From Sphaerospermopsis kisseleviana NIES-73 (GTDB taxonomy: Bacteria > Cyanobacteriota > Cyanobacteriia > Cyanobacteriales > Nostocaceae), in the NCBI RefSeq assembly GCF_002368075.1, contig NZ_AP018314.1, positions 226,382-268,886 of the forward strand: a stretch of DNA of 42,505 nt. Direction: 5' to 3'. The first letter of the stretch is position 1, and each line of letters begins with the position of its first letter. A program made the translations under genes and the position numbers. The notes below the pieces were generated by a model. It saw only the letters and a list, made by a program, of their open reading frames with translations, did no database searches and was not told the origin of the DNA. This document shows positions 15,867 through 25,432 of the stretch, piece by piece.

Positions 15867-17927
15867 ATGAAAGAAATTCTTTACTTGGAAGTTCCTACTA
15901 CCGATAGTGGTGCTGTCCGTGACTGGCTACAAACCGACTTTGTGCCGGGAGATGGAGAAAAATTACTGACTCCAGATGGTCTGCGTCTGCGAAACCCGGT
16001 TGCATCTGTCAAAGGACATTTAGCAACCGAACTTTCTATATTTGTGTGGTCTGTACAACGCACCACTTACCTCAAAGTGTTTCGTTGGGGAGACAAACCC
16101 TTCACTAACGAAGGTTCAATATTGCAACGTCTGACTACAGGTATTAGAAGCCGTTTTCCCCATCAATACCCCGAACCACCAAAAATTGACCCTCAAAAGT
16201 CGATTTTTTCAGAGCTAGAACCCTATTATCCTCTAACTGTCAGGTATTTCCAGAAAATGCCTCATGGGGAATATGATCTTAAACGTGCTTACTGGTGGGA
16301 GCAACGTTGGCGAGAAGGTGTCAAAAATCCTCAGCAACCCCGTCAGGTGGTGTTTTATGCAGAAAACCAGCAACAAACAGCAGAAAACACTTATGACCTC
16401 ATTTATATTGGTGGCGCTTTGGGTGCGATTCATGCCGCAGTCATGGCAAAATTAGGCTATAAAGTCCTATTGGTGGAAAGATTACCCTTTGGACGCATGA
16501 ACCGAGAATGGAATATTTCTCGTGATGAAATTCAAACTTTGGTCAATCTCGGTTTATTAACAAATGCAGAATTAGAAACCATTATTGCCAGGGAGTATAA
16601 AGACGGCTTTAATAAATTCTTTGATGCTAATAATCCGCCTCACTTAAAAGCACCAGTTCTACACACGCCAACTGTTTTAAATATCGCTTTAGATTCAGAT
16701 AAATTATTGCAATTATGTGGTGAAAAACTTAAAGCCGCTGGTGGTGATATTTGGGAGCAAACAGAATTTATCCGGGCAGATATCAGAAAAACACAAGTTA
16801 CTGTTACTGTCAAGGGTGTAAATACGGTAATTGAACAGCAGGTAAATGGTAGATTATTAGTAGATGCAATGGGTACAGCTTCCCCTATTGCTTGGCAATT
16901 AAACGGGGGTAGAGCCTTTGATAGTGTATGTCCCACCGTGGGAGCAGTGATTGATAAAGGATTTGCCCCTGGTGTCTGGGATTATCAGTATGGTGATGTT
17001 CTTTACAGTCACGGAGATATTTCTAGAGGCAGGCAATTGATTTGGGAATTATTTCCTGCTGCGGGGGAAGAACTGACAATTTATTTATTTCATTATCATG
17101 AAGTGAATAGAAAAAATCCTGGTTCGTTGTTAGAGATGTATGAGGACTTTTTCACTATTTTGCCAGAATATCGCCGTTGTGACATGGATAAGCTAGTGTG
17201 GAAAAAACCTACATTTGGCTATATTCCAGGGCATTTTAGTGTTAGTGATAGCGATCGCACCATAGCCTTTGATAGATTAATCGCCATTGGTGATGCTGCT
17301 TCCCTGCAATCTCCCCTAGTATTTACTGGTTTTGGTTCTCTCGTTCGTAACCTAGAACGTTTAACCACACTCTTAAACACCGCCCTCAAACACGACTTAT
17401 TAAGTTTCCGTCACCTCAATAAAATTCGTGCTTACCAAAGTAACGTTTCCGTCACCTGGCTATTTTCCAAAGGAATGATGGTTCCCACAGGGAAATTTAT
17501 CCCACCTCAACGGGTTAATGCCATGCTCAATACCTTCTTTGGTTTATTAGCAGACGAACCCCCAGAAGTAGCAGATAATTTCATTAAAGACCGCTGCGAC
17601 TGGTTCACATTTAACCGTTTAGCATTAAAAGCAGCTACAAAAAATCCCGCCTTATTAATATGGATTTGGGAACTAGCAGGGTTGAGAGACTTAGTTCGGT
17701 GGTTAGGTAATTACCTCAACTTTGGTGTTTATGCCTTCATCAGTGCTTTACTAAGTACATGGTTTCCCAAATTCCTGAAGTGGAGTCAAGGCTGGCTAGA
17801 AACCCGCTTTCCAGGATTGTGGTTAAACCTATTAGTGACCAACTACGCCATTTCTACAGGTAAACCACGATTACGGGATCAAGTAGTTACCGTTAAGTCA
17901 AAAGCAGTAACCCAAACAAGTCATTAA
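15867..17927 (+). CDS. CruA/CruP-family lycopene cyclase homologue (FAD-dependent)
   Basis: Flavoprotein of 686 residues. A ~175-residue N-terminal extension precedes the Rossmann motif YDLIYIGGALGAIHAAVMAK (about 178-197), followed by VLLVERLPFGRMNREWNISR. The REWNISR sequence is characteristic of CruA/CruP proteins, which cyclise lycopene in green sulfur bacteria and many cyanobacteria, or in CruP's case limit photo-oxidative damage. A second flavin-binding segment FDRLIAIGDAASLQSPLVFT lies near 470-490. The dinucleotide motif is GGALGA, a degenerate GxGxxG. The C-terminal ~100 residues contain hydrophobic stretches that could sit on the membrane. I cannot separate CruA from CruP by eye. 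The protein is transcribed towards the convergent coiled-coil gene at 17951. Confidence 0.85.
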   Translation: MKEILYLEVPTTDSGAVRDWLQTDFVPGDGEKLLTPDGLRLRNPVASVKGHLATELSIFVWSVQRTTYLKVFRWGDKPFTNEGSILQRLTTGIRSRFPHQYPEPPKIDPQKSIFSELEPYYPLTVRYFQKMPHGEYDLKRAYWWEQRWREGVKNPQQPRQVVFYAENQQQTAENTYDLIYIGGALGAIHAAVMAKLGYKVLLVERLPFGRMNREWNISRDEIQTLVNLGLLTNAELETIIAREYKDGFNKFFDANNPPHLKAPVLHTPTVLNIALDSDKLLQLCGEKLKAAGGDIWEQTEFIRADIRKTQVTVTVKGVNTVIEQQVNGRLLVDAMGTASPIAWQLNGGRAFDSVCPTVGAVIDKGFAPGVWDYQYGDVLYSHGDISRGRQLIWELFPAAGEELTIYLFHYHEVNRKNPGSLLEMYEDFFTILPEYRRCDMDKLVWKKPTFGYIPGHFSVSDSDRTIAFDRLIAIGDAASLQSPLVFTGFGSLVRNLERLTTLLNTALKHDLLSFRHLNKIRAYQSNVSVTWLFSKGMMVPTGKFIPPQRVNAMLNTFFGLLADEPPEVADNFIKDRCDWFTFNRLALKAATKNPALLIWIWELAGLRDLVRWLGNYLNFGVYAFISALLSTWFPKFLKWSQGWLETRFPGLWLNLLVTNYAISTGKPRLRDQVVTVKSKAVTQTSH

Positions 17928-17950
17928 TTAAGTAGTCATTAGTCCTTGGA

Positions 17951-19585
17951 TTATTGACCTTTCGACTTGGGGCGGAAATTTGGTAGTTCCACCGATGCTA
18001 AAGATTTCCGTCCCTTGGGTGGACGCTGGGGATAAATCAAAGGTGAAGGTGATTTATGATCAAGGTGATATTCACCTAAAGGTTCTGATCTGAAATGCTC
18101 TTTTGGCAATTCTGACCAATAATCATTATTTTCGGGAATATTGGCAATATTTTGCTCTTTTTCGGGAGTAGAGGCATTTATTAGTGATTCATTGCTGGAT
18201 GAAAGTGTAAACTCTGGAAAATGACTTTCCGTTACTAAAGACTGTTCTATGATTGTTTCCAGTGGCTCATTTTTTTCCAGATTTGATGCTAAGGTATCCC
18301 AAATTAGCCCATCATCTGGATGACTCTCTGTATCATTGACTGTTGGTGAAGTTGAGGGTGCAGACTGAGAAGCAAAAAACATTTCGATCAGACTTTCCAA
18401 CTGGCGATCTAAATTTGATCCCCCAGGAGAAGAAACATCTGCAACTTCAGCAGTAGATTCACTATCCTCTAATTGGGGACTTGACTGTATTGGGATTTCT
18501 ATATCATCCACATCTGAAGATTTTTCAGCAGGTTCAGAAATGGAGGTAGAGTAATTTTGTTGATCTTGTTGATCAGCGCATGGAGTTGAAGGTTCTAGCC
18601 AGGAATTATCTAAATGTTGACGTAGAGTGCTACAAGTATCATGGGTAGCATCGGTTTCCGCAGACCAAGGTTTAATAGGTTGTGCATTGGGAAACAAAGA
18701 CCTGGCTTTTCTAGAAAATCTGCTATGTCCACCAGTGAGATCATGGGGATGATAGACAGTATCCTCTAGGGTGTCATAGTTGGTGTCATAGTTGGTGTCA
18801 TAGTTGGTGTCATAGTTGGTGTCATAGTTGGGGACAGGGGTATCTAGACATTTTTCCAGTGCTGCTTTAAATTGCAAAGTTTGACGTTGTTGGCGTATTA
18901 GTCGAGTACGTAATTCCCGACAAGTATTTTCTGAGTGCAATAGTTGGTGAGATTGTTCACTATAGTTAGTTTGTAGCAGTGTACATTCCCTTTCCAGTTG
19001 GGCTACTCGTTGCTGACTCAGTTGTAACTGTGCCTTATGGGTTTCAATGAACATTTCCTGACTTTGAACAGTTTGGACAGCCGTTTCTAATTGCTGGAAA
19101 AGAGACTGAATTTGCTCTTGAGCCGTTGCTAGTTCCTGAGTTTGTTGATTCAACATTGAGTCAGTGACACTAGAGCGTTTTTTTTGCCACTGCAAAATCT
19201 TTTCTGCCTCAGCTAATTCTTGTTTTAGCTGCTTTACTTGAGCATACAAATCACCGTTAGCTGTTTGTAACTCTTCATTCAGCGTCAGCAACTTCTGAAA
19301 CTCTGAATCTACCAGGGCTTGTTTTTCACTGTCAGGTTCTGCAATCCAATCTTTTTGGGTATTATGATCTTGTAAATTGTCTGTAACTGTAGATTCAGAC
19401 TGCTGTATATTTAGCCCGTGGTCAACATCATCTGCTGGGTTCAGGAGTGGTAAATTAGTCACGGCTGTATTTTCATCATGCAGAACTGAGTAAAAGGGAC
19501 AACTCGCCTGCTCTGATTTCGGCGAATTTGCAAAATTTCGGGGTTCAATCACAGTGCCATTGTTTGAGGTGTCACCTATATTCAT
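17951..19585 (-). CDS. Long coiled-coil protein with NYDT tetrapeptide repeats
   Basis: Soluble protein of about 544 residues with no enzymatic motif and no membrane span. Residues ~80-250 form a Gln/Glu/Leu-rich coiled coil (LNEELQTANGDLYAQVKQLK, QVQSQ-type heptads). A perfect TNYD/NYDT repeat follows near 253-272, encoded by five 12-bp units. The remaining ~270 residues are acidic and Ser/Pro-rich, probably disordered, ending in a basic tail (PPKGRKSLASVELPNFRPKS). The start is ATG 19585; a GTG directly precedes it at 19588. A scaffold or cell-structure role would fit the architecture, but I do not recognise the family. It converges with the cyclase homologue. Confidence 0.85.
   Translation of the reverse strand: MNIGDTSNNGTVIEPRNFANSPKSEQASCPFYSVLHDENTAVTNLPLLNPADDVDHGLNIQQSESTVTDNLQDHNTQKDWIAEPDSEKQALVDSEFQKLLTLNEELQTANGDLYAQVKQLKQELAEAEKILQWQKKRSSVTDSMLNQQTQELATAQEQIQSLFQQLETAVQTVQSQEMFIETHKAQLQLSQQRVAQLERECTLLQTNYSEQSHQLLHSENTCRELRTRLIRQQRQTLQFKAALEKCLDTPVPNYDTNYDTNYDTNYDTNYDTLEDTVYHPHDLTGGHSRFSRKARSLFPNAQPIKPWSAETDATHDTCSTLRQHLDNSWLEPSTPCADQQDQQNYSTSISEPAEKSSDVDDIEIPIQSSPQLEDSESTAEVADVSSPGGSNLDRQLESLIEMFFASQSAPSTSPTVNDTESHPDDGLIWDTLASNLEKNEPLETIIEQSLVTESHFPEFTLSSSNESLINASTPEKEQNIANIPENNDYWSELPKEHFRSEPLGEYHLDHKSPSPLIYPQRPPKGRKSLASVELPNFRPKSKGQ
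18771..18830. repeat. Five 12-bp units inside the coiled-coil gene
   Basis: GTGTCATAGTTG is repeated five times without error (plus-strand sequence), encoding consecutive NYDT tetrapeptides on the minus strand. Perfect DNA identity indicates recent expansion by slippage. Confidence 0.95.
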
Positions 19586-19902
19586 CACTCTTGACCCACC
19601 TGCTTAAAAATATTCAGCAACGTTCATAGCAGCATTGCTGATCAAATATGTTCGATTCCGAGGTAATCAGGATTGCCTCTAGAAGCCAAGTTTAACTGCT
19701 ATATAAATCCTAGACAAGTCTAGATTGCTATGGTGTACTATTTTGGCTTCCCAGGGGTAGAGGGTGTGAACCTACTTGACGTTTATTAAAAGTTATATAA
19801 AGTTGCTAAAAAATATTATCAAGCCGTCCCTATGCACTCAGCTACTGTAATTTGGTAGAGATTATCAGAGTTTAAAGTATTTTATTTGACAATTTTGATT
19901 AA
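19586..19902. other. Upstream region of the coiled-coil gene
   Basis: No gene. The sequence is AT-rich and without clear structure before the repeat arrays begin at 19903. Confidence 0.35.
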
Positions 19903-20031
19903 GCACTGGGGACTGGGGACTGGGGACTGGGGACTGGGGACTGGGGACTGGGGACTGGTGACTGGTGACTGGGTAATCAATTTTATTTTTTCAAATTACC
20001 AATTACCAATTACCAATTACCAATTACCAAT
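19903..20031. repeat. CTGGGGA and AATTACC heptamer arrays
   Basis: CTGGGGA units (19905-19953) change to CTGGTGA units (to about 19970), a short unique part matching the window start (GGGTAATCAATTTTATT) follows, then AATTACC units fill 19995-20029 and end at the stop codon of the next minus-strand gene. Confidence 0.9.
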
Positions 20032-21531
20032 TTACGGTAGCCAGAGGGGATGAAAACCAACTAAGGGCAGTTGTTCTGGCTTAATTTCGGGGTTTCCTTG
20101 GTCAGTGATAGGTAAAAGAGGCATTAACCACAGACTGCTCGTAGCTATCGGTTCTCCATCATCTGTTTTTAAGGTATTGACTGGTAGGGTGGTGGCCGTA
20201 TCTCCTACTGGAACTATCTGGTCAAACAAAATAGCCAACCCATCGGGTGCTAAACTCATTTGCACATTTCTTTGGGCGGGGGGTAGCATCAACAGTGGTT
20301 TTTGTTCTTGGGTTTTGAGGTTAATCGCCACTAAATAAGGTTGTTCTATGTATTGTTCCTGTGATACTAGCTGTGTTAACAAACAGTAAAGGGTGGGTGA
20401 GGCAGGATCAAAATTGCAACCGAGAATTGAACCTGTGGTTTTTAATAGTTGTTTCTGTACACCTTGGTTAGTGACTAAGAATAAATCCCGCGTGTAATCA
20501 GTATTAAATTTGATCATTGCTGCCTGGGAACCATCTTTAGAGAAAGCTTGAACCAAGCCAAATTGCGGGAGAAAATCTAGGGGTTTAGTTGTATCTCCTT
20601 CTAGGGATAAAATTGCTGTTCCTTGTCCTTGGGCAACTGCTACGGCTTTGCTATCTGGTGTAATCAGGAAGTCTCCTCCGGGTTGGCTTTCTAAGCGTTG
20701 TGGGGTGGGTTTTTCTCCTGAACTGTCCCTGGGTGCTGACAACTGCCACAGTCCAAAGTCTCCGGGATTATCTCTTTTTCCCCTTTGGACTACTATTGTT
20801 TGTCCATCAGGAGAGAGGTCAAATTTGAGGTTTTGATACTCTTTGTTATCTAAAAGTAGGTCAAGTTTACCTGGTGCTTCAGGTTGTTCACCTGGTTCAC
20901 TAGTAATACCTGTGGTGACTGTATAAATTTGGGCTGAGAGCAATTCTGGATTTTTGGAGGAGCGAGCCGAGAAAAGTATTTTATCTCCGTTGGGAAATGG
21001 CTCAAAGTCCATAACAATTAGGTCTTTGGGGGTCAGTACCTTTTTTTGTTCTTGGGTGAGGTTATACAGTACCAATTTTCCCTGTTCTTCTTGATTAGCT
21101 CCTATGTAAATTAAGGCTCGATTCCGAGTAGAAAAGCTACCTGTAAAGGCTTGCATGAGCCTGTTTTTGCCTTGTGTTTGGGAAAATTTATCTCTAGCTC
21201 CTTCTAGAGAAACTTTATAGTTAGTCCCGTAAGGTGCTGGAGTGACGAGTGTGTAAACCATTCGTCGTCCTGCCCAACTGATTTTACCTGCCAGTGGGGG
21301 ATCGATTTTTAAATTATCCTCGACGCTTTTGGTGTCCATTGGACGACTAAAGGTGAGGGTGAAAGCTGTGTCTTCAGCGCCGATTTTTTGATTCTGCCAA
21401 GTAAAATTGCGAACGACTGGTCTAACTGCATCACCTTGCCAGATCACAAATCCAATCAGCAGACTTAATAACAGCATGAGGGCGATCGCTACCCGATCTA
21501 GTGCTTGGATAGATTTATAGGATTTTGTCAT
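20032..21531 (-). CDS. Membrane-anchored protein with Ig-like domain and beta-propeller
   Basis: Protein of 499 residues. One N-terminal membrane helix (VAIALMLLLSLLIGFVIW, about 14-31) anchors it. Residues ~38-135 form a Big_5/SbsA-type Ig-like domain (AFTLTFSRPMD, GKISWAGRRMVYTL, PAPYGTNYKVSLEG). Residues ~140-490 contain repeated blades of a TolB/WD40-like propeller with recurrent FSPDG-like turns (FDLSPDGQTIVVQR, FLITPDSKAVAVAQ, MSLAPDGLAILFDQ). It probably faces the periplasm or lumen and binds other proteins or the envelope. The function is unknown. Both ends of the gene abut repeat arrays; the start at 21531 has no obvious Shine-Dalgarno. Confidence 0.87.
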   Translation of the reverse strand: MTKSYKSIQALDRVAIALMLLLSLLIGFVIWQGDAVRPVVRNFTWQNQKIGAEDTAFTLTFSRPMDTKSVEDNLKIDPPLAGKISWAGRRMVYTLVTPAPYGTNYKVSLEGARDKFSQTQGKNRLMQAFTGSFSTRNRALIYIGANQEEQGKLVLYNLTQEQKKVLTPKDLIVMDFEPFPNGDKILFSARSSKNPELLSAQIYTVTTGITSEPGEQPEAPGKLDLLLDNKEYQNLKFDLSPDGQTIVVQRGKRDNPGDFGLWQLSAPRDSSGEKPTPQRLESQPGGDFLITPDSKAVAVAQGQGTAILSLEGDTTKPLDFLPQFGLVQAFSKDGSQAAMIKFNTDYTRDLFLVTNQGVQKQLLKTTGSILGCNFDPASPTLYCLLTQLVSQEQYIEQPYLVAINLKTQEQKPLLMLPPAQRNVQMSLAPDGLAILFDQIVPVGDTATTLPVNTLKTDDGEPIATSSLWLMPLLPITDQGNPEIKPEQLPLVGFHPLWLP

Positions 21532-21536
21532 TAGTC

Positions 21537-21748
21537 ATTGGTAATTGGTAATTGGTAATTGGTAATTGGTGATGGGTGATTAGTGATTGGTGATTGGTAA
21601 TAGGTGAATGCAATGAAAGGATTTTGGATTTTGTATTTTGGATTATTTTTGTCATCTCCAATCTAAAATCTAAAATCTAAAATCTAAAATCTAAAATCTA
21701 AAATTTTCTTTCCCAGTCCCCAATCACCAATCACCAATCACCTATTCC
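21537..21748. repeat. Nested inverted heptamer arrays (large potential cruciform)
   Basis: Outer arms: GGTAATT/GGTGATT units at 21539-21607 against CAATCAC units at 21719-21742. Inner arms: ATTTTGG-type units at 21619-21643 against CTAAAAT units at 21661-21704, around the conserved core GGATTATTTTTGTCATCTCC. The whole 210-bp spacer between two minus-strand genes can fold on itself. Confidence 0.85.
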
Positions 21749-22525
21749 CTAATAACTATATGGATTTTTGGGTTGGGGAATTTCCTTGAGGGAAGTAGCT
21801 TTAATAGTTAATCGGCGTTTATTGGCTATGTTTTCTGTGATCATCTGTCCTTCAATTTCTAGCCAAGTATCTGGTGGGTATTTATCGCGGTTTTCTGGAA
21901 GTTGAACTGGTAATCCTGCGGGATAGGCATCGGCTGCACAACAAGTAATCACAAATCTGGCTAATATCAAATGATTTTGATCTAATTCTGGGGGATGAAT
22001 CACAAATCCCTGGACTTTGACTTTTTGCCCTGTATAAGCGTCCGGTTCTGGATAAACGTTAAGTGTGCGTACCCAGTCGATCAGGGTTCGCTCTTCTGGA
22101 CGGATGGAGGCACGAAAAGCTTGGGGTTGGGCGCGTGTTGCTCCCAATAGTTCAGTTATACCGCGCTCTAGTGCTGTTTGAGAGCTAAATACTTGGGGGG
22201 TAATGATAAATCCTAAAACTGCTGTGGTTAACAGCAACCCACTACTCCAACCAGGGGGAAATAGATTTATATGCTGCTGGTTATTGGGTACTTCATACCG
22301 CCGACGTTGTTTCCAAAGTTGTAGTCCCTTGAAAAAACCAATGATTAGTAACCCCATAGCACCCAAAATGACTAACCAAAAGAAATCTGGGTGAATCAAT
22401 AAATTTAGTTCGCCTGTGAACCAGTATTTGAGCATTAAAATTCCCCAAGCTGTAATCGCTAACACATCTAGCCAAGGGAGTAACTGATTTTGGATTTTGG
22501 ATTTTGGATTTGGGATTGTAGTCAT
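21749..22525 (-). CDS. TIGR03943-type membrane protein (permease partner)
   Basis: Protein of 258 residues: three membrane helices (about 17-38, 47-67, 92-112) and a soluble C-terminal domain with HLILARFVITCCAADAYPAG, the signature of the TIGR03943/YcgQ family. Such proteins are regularly encoded beside YcgR/DUF318 permeases, as here (22599). The first 13 residues, MTTIPNPKSKIQN, are encoded by a dispersed heptamer repeat (22484-22512). They are therefore probably a recent addition, or the true start lies further in; no other ATG precedes the first helix. The substrate is unknown; a metal or small-molecule export role is often assumed. Confidence 0.87.
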   Translation of the reverse strand: MTTIPNPKSKIQNQLLPWLDVLAITAWGILMLKYWFTGELNLLIHPDFFWLVILGAMGLLIIGFFKGLQLWKQRRRYEVPNNQQHINLFPPGWSSGLLLTTAVLGFIITPQVFSSQTALERGITELLGATRAQPQAFRASIRPEERTLIDWVRTLNVYPEPDAYTGQKVKVQGFVIHPPELDQNHLILARFVITCCAADAYPAGLPVQLPENRDKYPPDTWLEIEGQMITENIANKRRLTIKATSLKEIPQPKNPYSY

Positions 22526-22598
22526 TATTTATTGAGTCATTATGTTAGTTGTAATTTGTCATAGATAACGGAGAATTTACAAAAATTACATGACTGGC

Positions 22599-23660
22599 TT
22601 ACATGACGTGCAAATTCAAAATTAAGGTAAATAAAAGTGTTAATTGTCCGGATAAAGCAAATAGATAAAATAGAGCTTTAGGTTTGAAAATTGATAACAT
22701 CAATCCAACACCTTTGATATCAATCATTGGTCCAAATACTAGAAAAGCTAACAAAGAACCAGTGGTAAAGGTTGAGGCGAAAGATAGGGCGAAGAAAGAA
22801 TCGACAGTGGAACAAATTGATACTACTGCTGCTAGTACCAACATAGCCAGAATTGAGGTAATTGAACCTGCACCTAGACTGAGGATGAGTTCACGGGGGG
22901 CTAATACTTGAATTGCGGCTGCTATTGCACTTCCTACTACCATCACTCCGCCTAATTCCCGTAATTCTTGAACTATATTATCCAATACTAGACGGAGTTT
23001 ATCTGCAAAAAGTTTATTTGGGGTAGAAGTTGTGATATTTGCCTGGTTTAAATTTCCACCCAGCTTTGTAGATATACCTGCTTTGCCACCAAGAATATAA
23101 GTTCCTGATTGTAACAGGGGACTAACCGATGGTTCTTCTTGTAACTGATAACGTTTTCTCTTGGTTTTAGGTTCGGCTTGAGTGGGGGGATTAAATTTCA
23201 GATAACGTGCGATCGCCGGTTGCAAGAAAGGACTTAAATCTTTTTGGAAGCTGAAAACAAAACCGATAATTGTAGCGATCGCTAAGGACAATACGACTCT
23301 TAACACTACTATTTCTGGTTGATCTCTAAATGCTGTCCAAGTTGCCCAAATCACAATTGGGTTAATTGTCGGTGCTGCTAGTAAAAAGCCTATGGCTACT
23401 GGTGTGGGTACTCCTTGCATTAATAATCGCCGTGCCACTGGCACGTTACCGCACTCACACACTGGAAATAAAAAGCCGATCATACTGCCAAACAAAGCTC
23501 CCAGCAGGGGATTTGTGGGCATTATATTTACCAATTTGCGCTCATCAATAAAAAATAACAGCAAACTGGAAAATAACACCCCTAGCAGCAAAAAAGGCAT
23601 GGCCTCGACTAGCAGACTCAGAAATAGGGTGAAACCATTGTTCAGTTGATTGATCATCAT
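22599..23660 (-). CDS. DUF318/YraQ-type permease
   Basis: Integral membrane protein of 353 residues with about eight hydrophobic segments. The motifs FPVCECGNVPVARRL (about 61-75) and STVDSFFALSFASTF plus FGPMIDIKG in the second half are typical of the COG0701 permease family; the Cys pair in CECGN is a conserved feature. A hydrophilic loop of ~80 residues (about 160-235) joins the two halves, which look like an internal duplication. It lies directly upstream of the TIGR03943 gene (73-bp gap), the usual two-component arrangement. The start is ambiguous between the two consecutive ATGs, and no good Shine-Dalgarno is seen. Confidence 0.9.
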   Translation of the reverse strand: MMINQLNNGFTLFLSLLVEAMPFLLLGVLFSSLLLFFIDERKLVNIMPTNPLLGALFGSMIGFLFPVCECGNVPVARRLLMQGVPTPVAIGFLLAAPTINPIVIWATWTAFRDQPEIVVLRVVLSLAIATIIGFVFSFQKDLSPFLQPAIARYLKFNPPTQAEPKTKRKRYQLQEEPSVSPLLQSGTYILGGKAGISTKLGGNLNQANITTSTPNKLFADKLRLVLDNIVQELRELGGVMVVGSAIAAAIQVLAPRELILSLGAGSITSILAMLVLAAVVSICSTVDSFFALSFASTFTTGSLLAFLVFGPMIDIKGVGLMLSIFKPKALFYLFALSGQLTLLFTLILNLHVM

Positions 23661-23872
23661 GTCGCAGTCAACAGCGGTTGGGAATTTTGGAGTTATGCCT
23701 AGTCATTTTATCTAAATCAGGAAGAAACGGGGATCAATCGGGGATCAAATGCAACGTTGTCAGCATTTAGCCGTCTGTCTTGAGCAGTCAGCTTTTTAAA
23801 CGATAACCTAACTTTACATTTTACACTGCTACCTCAGATCACCATAAAACGAGTGAATTTAATTTTGTCTGA

Positions 23873-25378
23873 TTACTTATTAGGGGGATATTCAAGTAAA
23901 TTTTGACCACGTTGGTAAATTTCCTTTGCATAATCTGTCCACGCTCCTTGTCCCCAATAACGAAAACAGCTTGTTTGTAACAAGAGGTTATGTAATAAAA
24001 CTTGGCGGTAGTGGGTTTCTCTAGTTACAGGTTTATCTGATGTATTTGACAACAGGTGATCAAATTTTTGATGAAATAAATTACTTAATTCATACATGGG
24101 AGATAACACATTTTCGTATCCTTGCACCCAACTAATATGATTCGTCCATGATGCGCCGTCAACATGGAAATTAGGGTTAGTTTTCTTGATTGCTTGAATA
24201 GCATTTTCCACAGCATCCGGTTGATAATTATCTATAGCTATTCGCTGCCAAATTTGATGTTGTCCGATGGGTTGACATTGGGGAAAATCTTCTGGTTGAC
24301 AACCAGCAACTTCTAGTAATTCTAAATATTCTGTACCACAAACACCGACAACGCCACTTTTACCTCCCCCATTTTCTAACATATCCCACCAAGCTTGTTT
24401 AAAACCGCCAGGAAATTCATTCATCATTACACCACCGTTTTCACCATCACCGATTTGAGTAACGATTGGCGGTATTAAAACATCTCCTAATTGTTGTTTA
24501 TTTAAAGTTTTCGCTTCATAGTATGGCTGCATTTGGGCAACTAATTTAGTATCTGAACCTTGGGTTTTAATTAATGCGGTAATACTTATTGTTTCTCCTT
24601 GGGAATTACGGGCAATTAATTGATGTGGTAAATGTTTATAATTCAAAGGTTCACCGTTAATTGTTTCTACTGTATGTTCTTGCACCAATAACCAACGATA
24701 ACCACATTCTTTGAGGGCTTTGATAAATGCAAATAGGGTATCTGGATGGTTTGGGAGGTGCATTTCTGGGGGTGAAAATCCTTTAATTCTTGCTAGTGCT
24801 TCCCATCCGAAAATTGCTGCAAAATGATGTTGCCAAGCAATAATGTGTAGTTTAAGATCAGCTATGGGTGTGGAAGGAATGACTGCATGACTCCACATTG
24901 TTCCCAACCATTCTACATAAGGCTGATAGGTAGGATCGCAAGTGATACGTTTGAGATTTTCTAAAATATCACTTCTTCCCATTTGTTGCAGTCCCCATAA
25001 TAGATTACCAGAATAATCCAACATGACACGGGGATTACAACCTTGATGGACTAATTCAGGAATAAATTCTCCCATGCGACTATAACAATAAGCGAATGGT
25101 CCTGCGTTGTGGTTGTCTCCTTCGTTTTGGTGTTCAAACATATATTGCAAGTTGCTGATCAGTGAACCATTATATCCTGCTGGTATAGTGGGTTGGTGCA
25201 TATGGAGAGCGATCGCAAATACCGCTTTTACATCTGCTAATTTGATATTTGTTGTTGGTAAAAATACAGGTTGATTATGGTTGACTACAGATATAACTTC
25301 TTTTTCCCAACCTGATATATTTGGTAAATTATCAATGATTTCGGGTAAATTTGATAGATTAGATGGTAATTTCAACAT
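23873..25378 (-). CDS. Glycoside hydrolase family 57 protein
   Basis: Protein of 501 residues. GH57 region I is present as ALHMHQP (H59-x-H61-Q-P). GFSPPEMHLP (about 205-214) fits the region holding the catalytic Glu, and QIGDGENGGVMMNEFP fits the later conserved block with an acidic residue. The family acts on alpha-1,4 glucans (amylase, branching or transglycosylase activities). Cyanobacterial members are usually linked with glycogen metabolism, and the exact activity cannot be told here. No signal peptide, so cytoplasmic. ATG 25378 is preferred over the in-frame TTG at 25393. It is divergent from the gene at 25433 with only 54 bases between them. Confidence 0.88.
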   Translation of the reverse strand: MLKLPSNLSNLPEIIDNLPNISGWEKEVISVVNHNQPVFLPTTNIKLADVKAVFAIALHMHQPTIPAGYNGSLISNLQYMFEHQNEGDNHNAGPFAYCYSRMGEFIPELVHQGCNPRVMLDYSGNLLWGLQQMGRSDILENLKRITCDPTYQPYVEWLGTMWSHAVIPSTPIADLKLHIIAWQHHFAAIFGWEALARIKGFSPPEMHLPNHPDTLFAFIKALKECGYRWLLVQEHTVETINGEPLNYKHLPHQLIARNSQGETISITALIKTQGSDTKLVAQMQPYYEAKTLNKQQLGDVLIPPIVTQIGDGENGGVMMNEFPGGFKQAWWDMLENGGGKSGVVGVCGTEYLELLEVAGCQPEDFPQCQPIGQHQIWQRIAIDNYQPDAVENAIQAIKKTNPNFHVDGASWTNHISWVQGYENVLSPMYELSNLFHQKFDHLLSNTSDKPVTRETHYRQVLLHNLLLQTSCFRYWGQGAWTDYAKEIYQRGQNLLEYPPNK

Positions 25379-25432
25379 TTTCGTTTTTTCCAAAATCAGG
25401 TATAACTGTCAATTTTGCACTGATATTTAACA

